Source: Gammaproteobacteria bacterium (lineage in GTDB: Bacteria > Pseudomonadota > Gammaproteobacteria > Pseudomonadales > Azotimanducaceae). Taken from it: a stretch of 33,902 nucleotides of DNA. The DNA lies in contig JAPUIA010000124.1 of the NCBI GenBank assembly GCA_027297435.1, forward strand, positions 1-33,902, written 5' to 3'. The notes under the pieces were generated by a model. It saw nothing but the letters and a program-made list of their open reading frames with translations. It was not told where the DNA came from and did not search any database. Positions 33,744 through 33,902 of the stretch are shown piece after piece. Each line of letters starts with the position of its first letter. Position 1 is the stretch's first letter. Both the position numbers and the translations under genes were made by a program.

Positions 33744-33902
33744 AATCTAGGGCGTTTCAGCCCGATCTAAACGCTGCCAATAACTCGGTGCAACGTTGGT
33801 GCAACATCCATAGCCGGAAAAAGCCAAGGAGTCTGTTTTATCCAAACAAGGCGGTCAATCGTTGGCGTTGGTCTCTTTGTGTTGAGTGAACCGAATCGGT
33901 GT
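33744..33902. other. Right-edge region without a recognised gene
   Basis: No convincing coding frame was seen in these 159 bp. GGTGCAAC occurs twice in direct orientation, 3 bp apart (33787-33794 and 33798-33805), which could be an operator or chance. A short inverted repeat, CGTTT/AAACG, lies near 33752-33772. The region may hold the promoter of a gene beyond the window. Confidence 0.4.

Overview
The window looks like a chromosomal segment of a gammaproteobacterium with moderately high GC. The main evidence is gene order. On the minus strand, from 11.3 kb down to 0.15 kb, the order is fmdB-type regulator, aspS, yebC, ruvC, ruvA, ruvB, tolQ, tolR, tolA, tolB, pal, cpoB, queE, queC. This is the arrangement known from Pseudomonas and its relatives, except that ybgC, normally between ruvB and tolQ, is missing. 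No rRNA, tRNA, CRISPR array, insertion sequence or prophage was seen. Genes are densely packed, with many 1-4 nt start/stop overlaps and many GTG or TTG starts.

Region 1 (1-11.3 kb): the tail of an unidentified plus-strand gene and a GTAG-type REP hairpin are followed by the long minus-strand block. It covers aspartyl-tRNA synthesis, Holliday-junction processing (RuvABC), the Tol-Pal envelope machine with CpoB, and two enzymes of 7-deazaguanine (queuosine precursor) synthesis. Two details stand out: a textbook intrinsic terminator inside the cpoB reading frame, and a 12-bp repeat that gives tolB three consecutive in-frame GTG codons.

Region 2 (11.3-16.6 kb): proS and a small lytic transglycosylase run rightward. 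A lipoprotein thioredoxin and a YihY-family membrane protein run leftward. An ArsC-family reductase and a WrbA-type flavoprotein run rightward.

Region 3 (16.6-22.4 kb, minus strand): in transcription order, an ABC exporter, an alpha-methylacyl-CoA racemase-type enzyme, a small basic protein of unknown function with two AP2-like halves, a propionyl-CoA synthetase-type ligase and an antibiotic biosynthesis monooxygenase-fold protein. The last four are tightly packed and probably form an acyl-CoA metabolism operon. The small protein is the best candidate here for something undescribed.

Region 4 (22.4-33.9 kb, plus strand): carboxylesterase, MiaE tRNA hydroxylase, an unusual glycosyltransferase-like protein, two unknown proteins (one soluble, one membrane) in the same frame and separated by a TGA inside a 10-bp hairpin, a type 2 ArgC, a class Ic aspartate aminotransferase, a DEAD-box helicase, a nitrilase-family amidase, an AI-2E-family permease, HisC, a cupin, a 3 x 19 bp tandem repeat, and a small unknown minus-strand ORF. 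Amino-acid biosynthesis and RNA maintenance are mixed here, and most neighbours are close enough to be co-transcribed.

All calls rest on reading the sequence and on recalled family motifs. No database search was run.
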